Below are positions 23,837 to 33,294 of a DNA stretch of 64,000 bases, one piece after another (positions within the stretch are counted from its first letter, which is position 1; every line of letters starts with the position of its first letter). The notes beneath the pieces were generated by a model. The model was given only the letters and a program-made list of their open reading frames with translations. It was not told where the DNA came from and made no database searches. This stretch comes from Microbacterium abyssi (GTDB lineage: Bacteria; Actinomycetota; Actinomycetes; Actinomycetales; Microbacteriaceae), in contig NZ_CP063815.1 of assembly GCF_015277895.1 (NCBI RefSeq), positions 2,108,001-2,172,000 of the forward strand. Reading direction: 5' to 3'. A program made the position numbers and the translations under genes.

Positions 23837-24333
23837 GAAGTCAGCCGCTCGCGCAGGCGCGGCCACGCGTCGGCGAACCCGGGATGCAGCGGCCGCTCGG
23901 TCACGTCGTCGAACCGCACCCACTCCAGGGCGACGCTCTCCGGGTCGCTGATCACGGGTTCGAACGGCGTCACGACATCGGCGACGACCGTCGTGTAGGA
24001 CCAGATGCCGAGATCCAGCACGCTGGTGAACCGCACCTGGACCGCACCGGCAGGGATGCCGGCTTCCTCGGTCGCTTCGCGCAGCGCACCGTCGATCGCG
24101 GACTCGTCCTCGTGCAGCGCCCCGCCGGGGAGCCCCCAGGTTCCGCCGAAATGGCTCCAGCTCACCCGGTGCTGCAGCAGGATGCCGCGCTCGGCATCCA
24201 CCGCGAGCAGACCCGCAGCCCCGAACCGGCCCCAGTACCGCTCCCCCGTCTCGGCGACGACCCACGCATCGCCCGGGTCGCGCGGACCCAGCGGGCGCCG
24301 CGGCTCACCGGGTGCGGGGGGAACGATGCTCAC
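23833..24333 (-). CDS. Nudix hydrolase
   Basis: 166 residues. A full Nudix box spans residues 71-93, with the pattern G-x5-E-x7-REx-x-EE-x-G-I intact. The surrounding strand LLAVDAERGILLQHRVSWSH and the HFGGTWGLPGG lead-in are typical of MutT/NUDT-like pyrophosphohydrolases acting on nucleoside diphosphate derivatives; the substrate cannot be assigned. No strong promoter motif is seen. Confidence 0.9.
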   Translation of the reverse strand: MSIVPPAPGEPRRPLGPRDPGDAWVVAETGERYWGRFGAAGLLAVDAERGILLQHRVSWSHFGGTWGLPGGALHEDESAIDGALREATEEAGIPAGAVQVRFTSVLDLGIWSYTTVVADVVTPFEPVISDPESVALEWVRFDDVTERPLHPGFADAWPRLRERLTS

Positions 24334-24404
24334 AGGTCCAGCTTTTCACAGCATCCGGGCGCCGGGGCTGTGGACGACGGTGGGTTACCGGGACGCCTGG
24401 GTGA

Positions 24405-24463
24405 CGTTTCGACTCGCCTGCGGCTCGCTCAACGCGTTTCGTCTCGCTGACGCTCGCTCAACG
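24405..24463. repeat. Tandem pair of dispersed intergenic repeat units
   Basis: Two adjacent, slightly diverged units (24405-24434 and 24435-24463) share CGTTTCG, then CTCGC, and end GCTCGCTCAACG. A third partial unit (CTCAACGACCCGC) recurs at about 24511-24523. The gap between the Nudix and nucleosidase genes (24334-24566) contains little else. The units look like a dispersed REP-like family; I have seen such sequences in Microbacterium intergenic regions, but a genome-wide count is needed. Confidence 0.55.
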
Positions 24464-24566
24464 ACCCGCAAGAGGGGCGCACGCTCGAAAGGCCCGAGGG
24501 GCAGGGTGTGCTCAACGACCCGCGGAACGAGACTCGAGGCTCGGGCGGGTCTGGGAGAATGAACAG

Positions 24567-25124
24567 GTGAAGCTTCTCGTCGCTGCCCTCGAATCCGAAC
24601 TCGTCGCCTTCCCCGAAGATCTGCCCGGGTTCGACCGGCTGGTCACCGGCCCCGGCAAGCTCAAGGCGACCTACGCGCTCACCCGTGCGCTCGATGCCGC
24701 CGACTACGACGAGATCCTCGTGGTCGGCACGGCAGGTGCGCTCGACGTGACGATCGAGGCGGGCGTCCACGAGATCCACTGGACGTTCCAGCACGACGTC
24801 ATCAACGAAGAGGGCATCCGCGGCGAGCACGTGTCGATGCCGCAGCGCATGCAGCTCGGCGAGGGCGACATCTCCATCGCCACCGGAGACAGCTTCATCG
24901 ACGATGCCGAGGCCGTGCAGCTCATCCTGTCGCTCGGCGGTCGCCTGGTCGACATGGAGTCGTTCGCCTACGCCTGGGTCGCCGCGCAGTTCGACGTTCC
25001 GATCCGGATCTGGAAGGCCGTGTCCGACCGGGCCCAGGATGGTGCGAACACCACCTGGACCGAGGCCGTCACGGCGTGCAGCCACGAGCTGCGCGACCGG
25101 GTCCGCGAGGTGTACGGGGTTTAG
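24567..25124 (+). CDS. MTA/SAH nucleosidase-like phosphorylase-fold nucleosidase
   Basis: 185 residues. LLVAALESELVAFPED at the start, VVGTAGALD in the middle and LVDMESFAYAWVAAQFDVPI follow the Pfs/MTAN pattern, with the M-E pair that binds ribose. KAVSDRAQDGAN contains the catalytic Asp in SD. The protein is shorter than E. coli MtnN (about 230 residues), as in a family often annotated only as nucleosidase. The GTG start at 24567 is supported by a GAGAAT -10 box at 24555-24560, 6 nt upstream. Confidence 0.8.
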   Translation: MKLLVAALESELVAFPEDLPGFDRLVTGPGKLKATYALTRALDAADYDEILVVGTAGALDVTIEAGVHEIHWTFQHDVINEEGIRGEHVSMPQRMQLGEGDISIATGDSFIDDAEAVQLILSLGGRLVDMESFAYAWVAAQFDVPIRIWKAVSDRAQDGANTTWTEAVTACSHELRDRVREVYGV

Positions 25125-26191
25125 CTGGCGAGTGCCGACGCCCCGGCGCGAAGCCGCTCGGCCGCGAGCTCTTCGGCGGCCGCGAGCGGGGTGATCGCGC
25201 GCTCCTCGGCGTCGGCGAGGATCCGGCGCACCGTGTCGCCGATCTGCGCGACGCGATCCATGATCTCGGCGCGCGTGCCCAACTGCTTCGCCTCGTGGTC
25301 GAGATAGATCACGCCGCCGGCGTTGACGACGAAGTCGGGCGCGTACAGGATGCCGCGCGCGGCGAGCCGCTCCGCACCGCTGTGCGAGGCGAGCGGGTTG
25401 TTCGCGGGACCGCACACCGCACGGGTATCGAGCGCGTCGATCACCTCGTCCGTGAGCAGACCGCCGATGCCGGCAGGGACGAAGACGTCAGAGGACAGCA
25501 GGTGCTCGGTGCCGGGCTCCGCCCACGTCGCGCCGAGCTCTCCGGCGAGGTGCCGGCGGTCAGGATTCACGTCGGTGACAGAAAGCTGTGCGCCTTCGGC
25601 CGCCAGCCGCACAGCGAGCCGGCCGCCGACCTGGCCGAGACCCGAGATCGTGATCCGGCGCCCGGCGACATCCGCGCTTCCGGTGGTGCGCTCGAGCACG
25701 GCACGCAGTGACTCGTAGACACCGAGGCTCGTCGGACCGGCAGGCTCTCCCGAACCGCCGCTGGCGTCCGGAAGGCCGACCACGTGGGCGGTGCGCTCAC
25801 CGACGACGGCCATGTCGTTCATGGTCGATCCGACGTCCTCCGCCGTGCGGTACAACCCGCCGAACGATTCGACGGCGTCGCCGAGGTCGAGGAAGGCATG
25901 ACGGCGACGCTCGGCGTCGAGGACCGTGCCCTTCTCCAGTCCGATGACGGACTTGCCGCCGCCGGCGTTCAGTCCGGCGGTCGCGTTCTTCAGCGTCATC
26001 GCGGCCGAGAGCCGCAGAGCATCGCCCAGAGCGTCGCTCCAGTGCGGGTAGGTCCACAGCCGCGCGCCGCCGAGGGCGGAGCCGAGCACGGAGGAGTGCA
26101 GGGCCACGGCGATGAACAATCCGCTGCGCCGGCCGGTGATCACCTCCACCCGCTCGTGGGAGAACTCGGGAAGGGGCAGGGTGTGCGACAT
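25121..26191 (-). CDS. Glu/Leu/Phe/Val-type amino acid dehydrogenase (leucine/valine group)
   Basis: 356 residues. The substrate-binding lysines appear in TLKNATAGLNAGGGKSVIG (K68 and K80), followed by VGSTMNDMAVV with the conserved Asp. The NAD-binding domain shows ITISGLGQVGGRLA near residue 180. Size and motifs fit leucine or valine dehydrogenase, which reversibly deaminates branched-chain amino acids, feeding branched-chain fatty acid precursors. AGAGG just upstream of ATG 26191 sets the start. It is divergent from a small NTF2-like gene; the 3' end overlaps the nucleosidase by 4 bp. Confidence 0.9.
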   Translation of the reverse strand: MSHTLPLPEFSHERVEVITGRRSGLFIAVALHSSVLGSALGGARLWTYPHWSDALGDALRLSAAMTLKNATAGLNAGGGKSVIGLEKGTVLDAERRRHAFLDLGDAVESFGGLYRTAEDVGSTMNDMAVVGERTAHVVGLPDASGGSGEPAGPTSLGVYESLRAVLERTTGSADVAGRRITISGLGQVGGRLAVRLAAEGAQLSVTDVNPDRRHLAGELGATWAEPGTEHLLSSDVFVPAGIGGLLTDEVIDALDTRAVCGPANNPLASHSGAERLAARGILYAPDFVVNAGGVIYLDHEAKQLGTRAEIMDRVAQIGDTVRRILADAEERAITPLAAAEELAAERLRAGASALAS

Positions 26192-26330
26192 TGCATCCTC
26201 TTTCGGCAGGCCTTGTGGGCAGCGGAGTATGGAGCCGTCAGGTTGCGGCATCCACCCTCCATTGCACCACTCAACTCGCTGACGGGCAACAGCGCGTCGG
26301 TCATGCCACCGCGATTTCCCGTTGACCGTC

Positions 26331-26708
26331 ATGGCGAAGGTGCGATGTAGTGGTGCAGTGGAGATCTACGGGTTCGCCGAAACGTACCTCGATGCGGTGT
26401 CGAATGAACGCGATCCGAATCGTCGGCGCGAGGCGATAGACCGTCTGTTCGATGTGAACATGCGTTACATCGACCAAGACGGATCCGCGTCCGGTCGTGA
26501 CGCGTTCACCCGGCGCATCGATGACCTCGCCGCGATGATGACCCCGACTGCGCGGTTCGAATTGCAGCGTCCTGCACAGTACGAGACCGATTGCGTCCTG
26601 TTTCGCTGGCAGCTAGCCGAACCCGGCAATCTGCCCCTGGTTGCGGGTGCCGAGGTCGCCGTGTTCACCGATGGCCGCGTGGTCAGCCTCTACTCGATCG
26701 TCGACTGA
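26331..26708 (+). CDS. NTF2/SnoaL-like protein
   Basis: 125 residues from ATG 26331. The fold pattern is an N-terminal helix (AETYLDAVSNERDPNRRREA), FDVNMRYIDQDG, then long strands ending VAVFTDGRVVSLYSIVD, typical of SnoaL-like polyketide cyclase/NTF2 proteins. The role is unknown. A GTG at 26358 (VEIYGFAE...) is an alternative start that would match the family N-terminus equally well. It is divergent from the amino acid dehydrogenase and convergent with der. Confidence 0.75.
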   Translation: MAKVRCSGAVEIYGFAETYLDAVSNERDPNRRREAIDRLFDVNMRYIDQDGSASGRDAFTRRIDDLAAMMTPTARFELQRPAQYETDCVLFRWQLAEPGNLPLVAGAEVAVFTDGRVVSLYSIVD

Positions 26709-26717
26709 CCGGCGACA

Positions 26718-28241
26718 CTAGCGCTGGCGCTTCTCCCGCACGCGCATGTTGATGACGATCGGGGTTCCCTCGAACTCGTACAGCTCACGCAGCCGGCGCT
26801 GGATGAACCGCCGGTAGCCCGGGTCGAGGAATCCGGTCGTGAACAGCACGAACGTCGGCGGACGCGTCGACGCCTGCGTGCCGAACAGGATGCGCGGCTG
26901 CTTTCCACCGCGCAGCGGGTGCGGGTGCTCGGCGACGAGCTCGGAGATGAACGCGTTGAACTTGCCGGTCGGGATGCGCCGATCCCAGCTCTCCAGCGCG
27001 GTCTCCAGTGCGGGCACGAGCTTGTCGAGGTGACGCCCGGTCTTCGCGGAGATGTTGACGCGCGGCGCCCAGCTCACGTGCGCGAGATCCTGCTCGATCT
27101 CCCGCTCGAGGTAGCGACGGCGATCCTGGTTCTCCAGGTCGGGGTCGTTCAGGCGGTCCCACTTGTTGAACGCGAGCACGAGCGCGCGGCCCGACTCGAG
27201 CACCAGGTCGATGATGCGCACGTCCTGCTCACTGAGCGACTCGGACACGTCGAGCACGACGACGGCGACCTCTGCCTTCTCGAGCGCCGCGGAGGTGCGC
27301 AGCGACGCGTAGAAGTCGGCACCCTGCTGCAGGTGCACGCGACGGCGGATGCCGGCGGTGTCGACCAGGCGCCACAGCCTGCCGCCGAGCTCGACGACCT
27401 CGTCCACCGGGTCACGGGTCGTGCCGGCCAGGTCGTTGACGACGACGCGCTCCTCGCCGGCTGCCTTGTTCAGCAGCGACGACTTGCCGACGTTCGGGCG
27501 CCCGAGGATGGCCACGCGACGCGGTCCGCCGATCTCCTGCTTGGCGACCGCCGACACCTCCGGAAGCTTCTCGAGCACCGCGTCGAGCAGGTCCGCGACG
27601 CCGCGTCCGTGCACCGCGGAGGTCGGGTACGGCTCGCCGAGGCCGAGGTTCCAGAGAGCCGCGGCCTCAGGCTCCTGGCGGGTGTCGTCGATCTTGTTGG
27701 CGACCAGGAACACCGGCTTGCCGCTCTTGCGCAGCAGCCTCACGACGTGCTCGTCGGTGGACGTGGCGCCCACCATCGCGTCGACGACGAACAGGACGAC
27801 GTCGGAGAGGTCGATCGCGACCTCCGCCTGGGCTGCGACCGAGCGGTCGATGCCCTTTGCGTCGGGCTCCCAGCCGCCGGTGTCGACGAGCGAGAACCGG
27901 CGATCGTTCCACTCGCCCTTGTACGTGACGCGGTCGCGGGTGACACCGGGGGTGTCCTCCACGACGGCCTCGCGGCGGCCGAGGATGCGGTTCACGAGCG
28001 CGGACTTGCCCACGTTCGGGCGGCCGACGATCGCGACCACGGGCAGCGCCGGCAGGAACTCGACGCCGCCTTCGGCGAGCGTGAGGCCGGCGAGCAGCGC
28101 GGCATCCTCCTCGTCGAGGTCGTAGTCGGCGAGGCCCGCGCGCAGAGCCTCCGCGCGCTGTTCGGCGAGCTGCTCGTCGAGCTCGTCCATCTTCTCGGCG
28201 AGGTGGTCGGGGCCACCTTCGTATTCTTCGTCAGCGGCCAT
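26718..28241 (-). CDS. der: Ribosome assembly GTPase Der (EngA)
   Basis: 507 residues with two tandem GTPase domains: P-loops GRPNVGKS at 73-80 and again at 247-254, each followed by its switch and NKID/NKWD motifs, then a C-terminal KH-like domain ending in basic residues. Der is required for 50S subunit maturation. An N-terminal acidic extension of about 65 residues before the first P-loop is common in actinobacteria. The start overlaps the cmk stop by 11 bp. It is the last gene of the long minus-strand conserved block. Confidence 0.97.
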   Translation of the reverse strand: MAADEEYEGGPDHLAEKMDELDEQLAEQRAEALRAGLADYDLDEEDAALLAGLTLAEGGVEFLPALPVVAIVGRPNVGKSALVNRILGRREAVVEDTPGVTRDRVTYKGEWNDRRFSLVDTGGWEPDAKGIDRSVAAQAEVAIDLSDVVLFVVDAMVGATSTDEHVVRLLRKSGKPVFLVANKIDDTRQEPEAAALWNLGLGEPYPTSAVHGRGVADLLDAVLEKLPEVSAVAKQEIGGPRRVAILGRPNVGKSSLLNKAAGEERVVVNDLAGTTRDPVDEVVELGGRLWRLVDTAGIRRRVHLQQGADFYASLRTSAALEKAEVAVVVLDVSESLSEQDVRIIDLVLESGRALVLAFNKWDRLNDPDLENQDRRRYLEREIEQDLAHVSWAPRVNISAKTGRHLDKLVPALETALESWDRRIPTGKFNAFISELVAEHPHPLRGGKQPRILFGTQASTRPPTFVLFTTGFLDPGYRRFIQRRLRELYEFEGTPIVINMRVREKRQR

Positions 28242-28908
28242 GTTCCGCTCCTTGCTTTCGGTCGATCACCGCGAGTACGGCGTCGATGGTCTGTGGGAAA
28301 TCGAGATGCGTGGTGTCGACCACTTCGACGCCGTCCGCGGCGTTCAGGAAGTCGACGACCGCGCTGTCGGAGGCATCGCGCTTGTGGAGTGCTGCCGCGA
28401 CATCCGCGGCGTTCTCGCCGGCCAGCTCGCCGGCGCGTCGCGCGGCACGCACCTCGGGGGATGCCGTGAGCAGGATGCGCACGGGTGCGTCGGGGGCGAC
28501 GACGGTGGTGATGTCGCGCCCTTCGACGACGACGGCCGGGTACGCGGCGTTCGCGACCAGGGAGCGGAAGAAGATGTTCACCTGCTCGCGCACGGCGGGT
28601 ACGCGCGCGACGCCGCTGACGGCTCCGGACACCCGCGATTCGCGGATCGCGTCGGTGATGTCGGTGTCGCCGACCGCGACGGTGCGGTCGTCGGGATCGA
28701 GCCCGAGTCGGAGATCGAAGGCGGATGCCGCGGCGAGGACGGCGTCGACGTCATCCGTGTCCGACCCCTGCTCGAGAACGTGCCAGGCGAGGGCCCGGTA
28801 GGCGGCGCCGGTGTCGAGAAGGCCGTACCCGCGCTGTCGCGCGATCGCCTTCGAGACGCTCGACTTGCCGGAGCCCGCCGGCCCGTCGATCGCGATGAAC
28901 TCACTCAT
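28231..28908 (-). CDS. cmk: Cytidylate kinase
   Basis: 225 residues. The P-loop GPAGSGKS is at 9-16; [13 protein letters not shown] is the CMP-binding region; VVVEGRDI matches the RDI(G)T segment; [14 protein letters not shown] is the LID region. It phosphorylates CMP and dCMP, linking pyrG-derived CTP pools to DNA precursors. ATG 28908 (MSEFIAIDG) is preferred over 28923 as it gives the standard N-terminus. It overlaps tyrA by 8 bp upstream and der by 11 bp downstream. Confidence 0.95.
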   Translation of the reverse strand: MSEFIAIDGPAGSGKSSVSKAIARQRGYGLLDTGAAYRALAWHVLEQGSDTDDVDAVLAAASAFDLRLGLDPDDRTVAVGDTDITDAIRESRVSGAVSGVARVPAVREQVNIFFRSLVANAAYPAVVVEGRDITTVVAPDAPVRILLTASPEVRAARRAGELAGENAADVAAALHKRDASDSAVVDFLNAADGVEVVDTTHLDFPQTIDAVLAVIDRKQGAEHGR

Positions 28909-30025
28909 TGGTCGCTCCTGCAATCCGCCATCCGCGCTCCTGCAGTCCCTCTGTCGCGCCGTGCAGCGCCGCGGGTGCCACGCTGATCTCGGCGAGCCCG
29001 AACTGCGCGCCCGGCGAATGCTCCAGGCGCAGGTCTTCCACGTTCACTCCCAGTTCGCCGAGTTCGCCGAACAGCCGTCCCAGCTGGCCGGGGGTGTCGT
29101 CGACCATGACGACGAGCTGCTCGAACTTCCGGTTCTGGCCATGCTTTCCCGGCAGACGCTCGACGCCGTCGTTGCCCTGCCGAATCGTCTCGGCGATGGC
29201 CCGTCGGGCGCCGGGCGCCTCGGGCGCACGGAGGGCTTCGGCCACCGTCGTCAGGTCGGCGGCGAGAGCGTCGAGCACGTCGACAACGGGTTCCGCGTTG
29301 GCGCCGAGGATCTGCACCCACAATTCGGGAGCGGATGCCGCGATGCGCGTCGTGTCGCGCACACCCTGACCGGCGAGCCGGAGCGCATCCTCGTCGGCGG
29401 TCGCGAGGCGTCCAGCGAGGAGGCTGGCGACGACCTGCGGTACGTGCGAGGTGAGCGCGACCGAGCGGTCGTGCTCCTCCGGCGTCATCTCGAGCGGCAT
29501 GGCGCCGACGTCGAGCGCGAGATCCTCGACCAGCGCGAGGTCGGCGGCGCGAGTCTCCTCGTCGCGGCAGACGACCCAGGGGCGTCCGATGAACAGGTCG
29601 GCGCGCGCGGAGATCGCTCCCCCGCGTTCACGACCTGCCAACGGGTGCGAGCCGATGTACCGGGTGAGGTCGACGCCGCGGTCCTTGAGCGCGCGGAACG
29701 GCTCGAGCTTCACGCTCGCGACATCCGTGACGACGGCATCCGGGAACCGTGTGAGCTCGGCCTCGATGACGTCGGCGGTGACATCCGGCGGCACCGAGAC
29801 GACGATCAGTGCAGGCGCGTCGTCGTCGCGGGCCGCGCGGCCGGCGCCGTAGTCGATCGCGAGGCGCAGCTGTGCCGGTGAGGTGTCGGCGAGGACGACG
29901 TCGACGCCCTTGGCGCGCAGTGCGTGGCCGATGCTCGCGCCGAGGAGGCCGGCACCGACGATGCGGACGGTCCCCGAGAGGCGCGGCGCGTTGCCGTTGC
30001 CATGGGTCCTGGCCGTGTCGCTCAC
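28901..30025 (-). CDS. tyrA: Prephenate dehydrogenase with C-terminal ACT domain
   Basis: 374 residues. The Rossmann motif GAGLLG is at 24-29; VTDVASVK and SHPLAGRERGG are the prephenate-binding signature; the C-terminal 75 residues form an ACT domain (VVMVDDTPGQLGRLFGELGE), a probable tyrosine feedback site. It oxidatively decarboxylates prephenate to 4-hydroxyphenylpyruvate for tyrosine. The start overlaps the pseudouridine synthase stop by 4 bp. Linkage to cmk is common in actinobacteria. Confidence 0.95.
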   Translation of the reverse strand: MSDTARTHGNGNAPRLSGTVRIVGAGLLGASIGHALRAKGVDVVLADTSPAQLRLAIDYGAGRAARDDDAPALIVVSVPPDVTADVIEAELTRFPDAVVTDVASVKLEPFRALKDRGVDLTRYIGSHPLAGRERGGAISARADLFIGRPWVVCRDEETRAADLALVEDLALDVGAMPLEMTPEEHDRSVALTSHVPQVVASLLAGRLATADEDALRLAGQGVRDTTRIAASAPELWVQILGANAEPVVDVLDALAADLTTVAEALRAPEAPGARRAIAETIRQGNDGVERLPGKHGQNRKFEQLVVMVDDTPGQLGRLFGELGELGVNVEDLRLEHSPGAQFGLAEISVAPAALHGATEGLQERGWRIAGATNE

Positions 30026-30816
30026 TCTGTCTCCTGGGCGTCTCCCGGCGTGGCGTCCGCAGGGGCATCGTGGCGCGCGAGAGTCAGCAGCGCACCACGT
30101 TCGATTTTAGTCAGTTCCCTGGACTTCCCGGCCGGGAGGGTTCCCAGGTGGAGCGGCCCGAACTGACGGCGCACGAGTTCGGTGACCGGATGCCCCACCT
30201 CGGCGAGCATGCGGCGGACGATCCGGTTGCGCCCGGAGTGCAGCGTGAGCTCCACCAGGCTCGACGGGTTCGCGCCCTTCGAGGTGTCCAGAAGCCGGGC
30301 CTTGTCGGCCTTGATGAAGCCGTCCTCGAGCTCGAATCCGGTGGTGAGCTTCTGGATGACCTGTGCGGTGACTGCGCCCTCGACCTTGGCGATGTACACC
30401 TTGGTCACGCCGAACGACGGGTGCGCGAGGACATGCGCGAGTTCGCCGTCGTTGGTGAGGATGAGCAGGCCACTGGTCTCGGCATCCAATCGGCCGACGT
30501 TGTACAGGCGCTCCTCGTAGTCTTTCGTGAAGCGGCGCAGGTCCGGCCGGCCGTTCTCGTCCTTCATGGTGCTGACGACGCCGGTGGGCTTGTTCAGCAT
30601 GACGTAGCGCTTGGAGACGTCGAGCTGTATCGCCGTGCCGTCGACGTCGACCAGGTCGTTCTCGGGGTCGATGCGGCGGCCGAGCTCCTCCACGACCACG
30701 CCGTTGACGCGGATGCGTCCCTCGACGATGTACTGCTCGACCACGCGGCGGGATGCCACGCCCGCGGCTGCGAGCACCTTCTGCAACCGGACGCCCTCCG
30801 GGACCTCGTTCATCAT
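30022..30816 (-). CDS. RsuA/RluB-family 23S/16S rRNA pseudouridine synthase
   Basis: 264 residues. An N-terminal S4 domain (VRLQKVLAAAGVASRRVVEQ) is followed by the catalytic GRLDAETSG motif with the nucleophilic Asp at 111 and by KVYIAKVEG. RluB members modify 23S rRNA helix 80; RsuA modifies 16S; position next to scpB favours the RluB type. Tandem ATGs at 30816 and 30813 are both possible. The 94-bp gap to scpB shows no terminator. Confidence 0.93.
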   Translation of the reverse strand: MMNEVPEGVRLQKVLAAAGVASRRVVEQYIVEGRIRVNGVVVEELGRRIDPENDLVDVDGTAIQLDVSKRYVMLNKPTGVVSTMKDENGRPDLRRFTKDYEERLYNVGRLDAETSGLLILTNDGELAHVLAHPSFGVTKVYIAKVEGAVTAQVIQKLTTGFELEDGFIKADKARLLDTSKGANPSSLVELTLHSGRNRIVRRMLAEVGHPVTELVRRQFGPLHLGTLPAGKSRELTKIERGALLTLARHDAPADATPGDAQETE

Positions 30817-30910
30817 GCTTCCCACCCGTCTGTTTCTGTCTTGAGTACGCTCTGGCGCCCGTTTTCCGTGTACGCGGCAGAAATAGACGGGGTTGGGTCG
30901 GGATGCTGTG

Positions 30911-31492
30911 TCATCGGATGGTTCCTTCGTCGAATCCGTCGGCGCCGTCGTCGAGCAGCGGTGAGATCGGCGGCAGTTCGTCGAGCGAGTTGATGCCGAG
31001 GTTCTGCAGCAGGGCGTCGGTGGTGCCGTAGTTGATGGCGCCGGTCTCGGAGTCGGCGAACAGTTCGGTGATCAGTCCTCGTGCGAGCAGCGTGCGCACG
31101 ACCGAGTCGACGTTCACCGCGCGGATGGACGCCACCTGGCTGCGCGTGACCGGCTGCTTGTAGGCGATCACGGCGAGGGTCTCGAGCGCCGCCTGCGAGA
31201 GCCGCGCGGGCGCCTGCCCGCCGACGAACTCTGCGACGAGATCATCGTGATCATCGCGCACGTACAGCCGCCAGCCGCCGCCGACCTCGCGCAACTCGAA
31301 GCCGCGCCTGGGGCCGGCGCCGTTGCCGTCGTAGTCGTCGACGAGCGTCTCGATCGCCTGGCGTACTGCGGGCACGGGCGCACCGACGGCAGCCGCCAGT
31401 GCGACGAGGCCGAGCGGCTCGTCGATGATGAGCAGGATCGCCTCGAGCTTCTCGGTCAGCGGATGGTCGATGTTCGCAGTCTCATCGGTCAT
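30911..31492 (-). CDS. scpB: Segregation and condensation protein ScpB
   Basis: 193 residues with two winged-helix units (KLEAILLIIDEPLGLVALAA, and LSQAALETLAVIAYKQPVTR followed by SQVASIRAVN). ScpB with ScpA bridges SMC heads in bacterial condensin. The C-terminus ends in an acidic tail (DDGADGFDEG). The start overlaps the scpA stop by 11 bp, consistent with fixed stoichiometry. The smc gene is not in this window. Confidence 0.95.
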   Translation of the reverse strand: MTDETANIDHPLTEKLEAILLIIDEPLGLVALAAAVGAPVPAVRQAIETLVDDYDGNGAGPRRGFELREVGGGWRLYVRDDHDDLVAEFVGGQAPARLSQAALETLAVIAYKQPVTRSQVASIRAVNVDSVVRTLLARGLITELFADSETGAINYGTTDALLQNLGINSLDELPPISPLLDDGADGFDEGTIR

Positions 31493-32318
31493 AATCGGCC
31501 CCCAGGCTCGCGAGTGTCTCGTCCGACCAGGAGTCGGCGGCCCAGCGCAGCGTCAGCTCGCCGAGCGGTTCCAGTTGTTCGAAGGACAGCGCCGCGTGCC
31601 GGTACAGCTCGAGCACCGAGATGAACCGTGCCACGACGATGCCGGGTTCGGTGGTGCCGGCGACGAGCTCCCGGAAGGTGAGCGACTCGGTATTGCGCAG
31701 CAGGGTGACGACGATCGCCGCCTGTTCCCGGATGCTGACCAGCGGCGCATGCAGGTGGTCGAGGCCGACGTTCGGGATCTCCTTGGGCGCGAATGCGAGA
31801 AGCGCGAGGGCGGCGAAGTCATCGGCGCTGAGCGTCCAGACCAGCTCGGGCGTCTGACGCCGGTGCTTCTCGTCGAGGCGGACGGCGCGGGTGTGCCGAC
31901 GATCTTCGCGCTGCAGGCAGCGGGCAAACCAGGCGGAGACCTCCTTGAACGCGCGGTACTGCAGCAGACGGGCGAACAGCAGGTCGCGCGCCTCGAGCAG
32001 CGCGACCGCCTCGGCGTCGACGAGCTCGCCCTGCGGGAGGAGACCGGCGACCTTCATGTCGAGCAGCGTCGCCGCCACCACGAGGAACTCGGATGCCTGA
32101 TCCAGCTCCTCTTCGGCCTCGAGCTCCTTCAGGTACGAGATGAACTCGTTCGTCACGGCGCTGAGCGACACCTCGGTGATGTCCATCTCGTGCTTCGAGA
32201 TGAGGTTCAGCAGCAGATCGAACGGGCCGTCGAAGTTCGTCAGCGAGACGCGGAAGCCGGTCTCCGTCCCTTCGACAGGCTCAGGGATCGTCTGCTCTGC
32301 GTCAAGCGACGGCGCCAC
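31482..32318 (-). CDS. scpA: Segregation and condensation protein ScpA
   Basis: 278 residues from the GTG at 32318, which overlaps the parA stop by 17 bp. FDGPFDLLLNLISKHEMDIT is the kleisin N-terminal SMC-neck-binding helix, and the C-terminal winged helix follows FISVLELYRHAALSFEQ. It forms condensin with SMC and ScpB. The first 25 residues (with IPEPVEGTE) are not conserved kleisin sequence; they are encoded by a short repeat element at 32268-32286. The exact start codon is uncertain because of this insertion-like segment. Confidence 0.9.
   Translation of the reverse strand: MAPSLDAEQTIPEPVEGTETGFRVSLTNFDGPFDLLLNLISKHEMDITEVSLSAVTNEFISYLKELEAEEELDQASEFLVVAATLLDMKVAGLLPQGELVDAEAVALLEARDLLFARLLQYRAFKEVSAWFARCLQREDRRHTRAVRLDEKHRRQTPELVWTLSADDFAALALLAFAPKEIPNVGLDHLHAPLVSIREQAAIVVTLLRNTESLTFRELVAGTTEPGIVVARFISVLELYRHAALSFEQLEPLGELTLRWAADSWSDETLASLGADYDR
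32268..32286. repeat. REP-like palindromic element inside the 5' end of scpA
   Basis: CCCTTCGACAGGCTCAGGG: the outer CCCT ... AGGG arms are complementary around the middle. The same core (CTTCGACA-GCTCAGG) is a frequent dispersed repeat in actinobacterial intergenic DNA. Here it is translated in frame as PEPVEG near the ScpA N-terminus. Confidence 0.6.
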
Positions 32319-33192
32319 GGGCGACCAGCTCCCGCGCCAGTCGCAGGTACGCCTGGGCGGCGGCATGCTCCGGCGCGAACTCGGTGATGGGGACCCCGGA
32401 CACCGAGGCGTCGGGGAACTTCACGGTGCGTCCGATCACGGTCTCCAGCACGTCGTCGCCGAATGCCTCGACGACACGCTCGAGCACCTCGCGCGAGTGC
32501 AGGGTGCGGGCGTCGTACATGGTGGCGAGCAGCCCGTCGAGCTGGATCGCGGGGTTCAGCCGATCTCGCACCTTCTCGATCGTCTCGATGAGCAGGGCGA
32601 CACCGCGCAGCGCGAAGAACTCGCACTCCAGCGGGATGAGCACGCCGTGGCTCGCGGTGAGCGCGTTCACCGTCAGCAGGCCCAGCGAGGGCTGGCAGTC
32701 GATGAGGATGACGTCGTACTCGCCCGCCACCTGGCGCAGCACGCGGGCGAGGATCGTCTCGCGGGCGACCTCGTTGACGAGGTGCACCTCGGCTGCCGAC
32801 AGGTCGATGTTCGCGGGCATGACGTCGAGTCCGTCGACGTTGGACTTCACGATCGCGTCGTGCGCGTCGCGCTTGGTGTCCAGCAGCAGGTCGTACACGG
32901 TCGGAACATCGTGCGTCTGGATGCCGAGGCCTGCCGAGAGAGCGCCCTGCGGGTCGAAGTCGACGGCGAGCACTTTGCGGCCGTACTCGGCGAGAGCGGC
33001 CGCCAGGTTGATGGACGTGGTCGTCTTGCCGACGCCGCCCTTCTGGTTGCATAGCGCGATGATGCGCGCCGGCCCGTGCGAGGCGAGCGGTGCGGGGGTC
33101 GGGAAGCCCTGGTAGGGGCGCCCGGTGGGACCCATGGGAGTGTCGTCAGCCTTCGACGTCTTGCCCTTGGTCTTCGCCGCGTTCTGAGCCAC
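32302..33192 (-). CDS. ParA/Soj-family ATPase
   Basis: 296 residues. The deviant Walker A KGGVGKTT is at 51-58 after IIALCNQ; FDPQGALSAGLG and IDCQPSLGLLTVNA are the Walker A'/B regions. It belongs to the chromosome-maintenance ParA proteins encoded beside scpA, distinct from the parAB locus near the origin. AGGAG lies 6 nt before the GTG at 33192, which I prefer over ATG 33213 where no ribosome binding site is seen. The first 40 residues are Lys/Ala-rich and probably disordered. Confidence 0.92.
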   Translation of the reverse strand: MAQNAAKTKGKTSKADDTPMGPTGRPYQGFPTPAPLASHGPARIIALCNQKGGVGKTTTSINLAAALAEYGRKVLAVDFDPQGALSAGLGIQTHDVPTVYDLLLDTKRDAHDAIVKSNVDGLDVMPANIDLSAAEVHLVNEVARETILARVLRQVAGEYDVILIDCQPSLGLLTVNALTASHGVLIPLECEFFALRGVALLIETIEKVRDRLNPAIQLDGLLATMYDARTLHSREVLERVVEAFGDDVLETVIGRTVKFPDASVSGVPITEFAPEHAAAQAYLRLARELVARGAVA

Positions 33193-33294
33193 CGAATCTC
33201 CTGCTTCCCTCATGCTTGGTCGATTCTAGCGATTCGCGTGCGGATCCGCGGGGTCACGCCCCGGCGATCCCGCCGAATGCCTGCGTGGCCGCTC

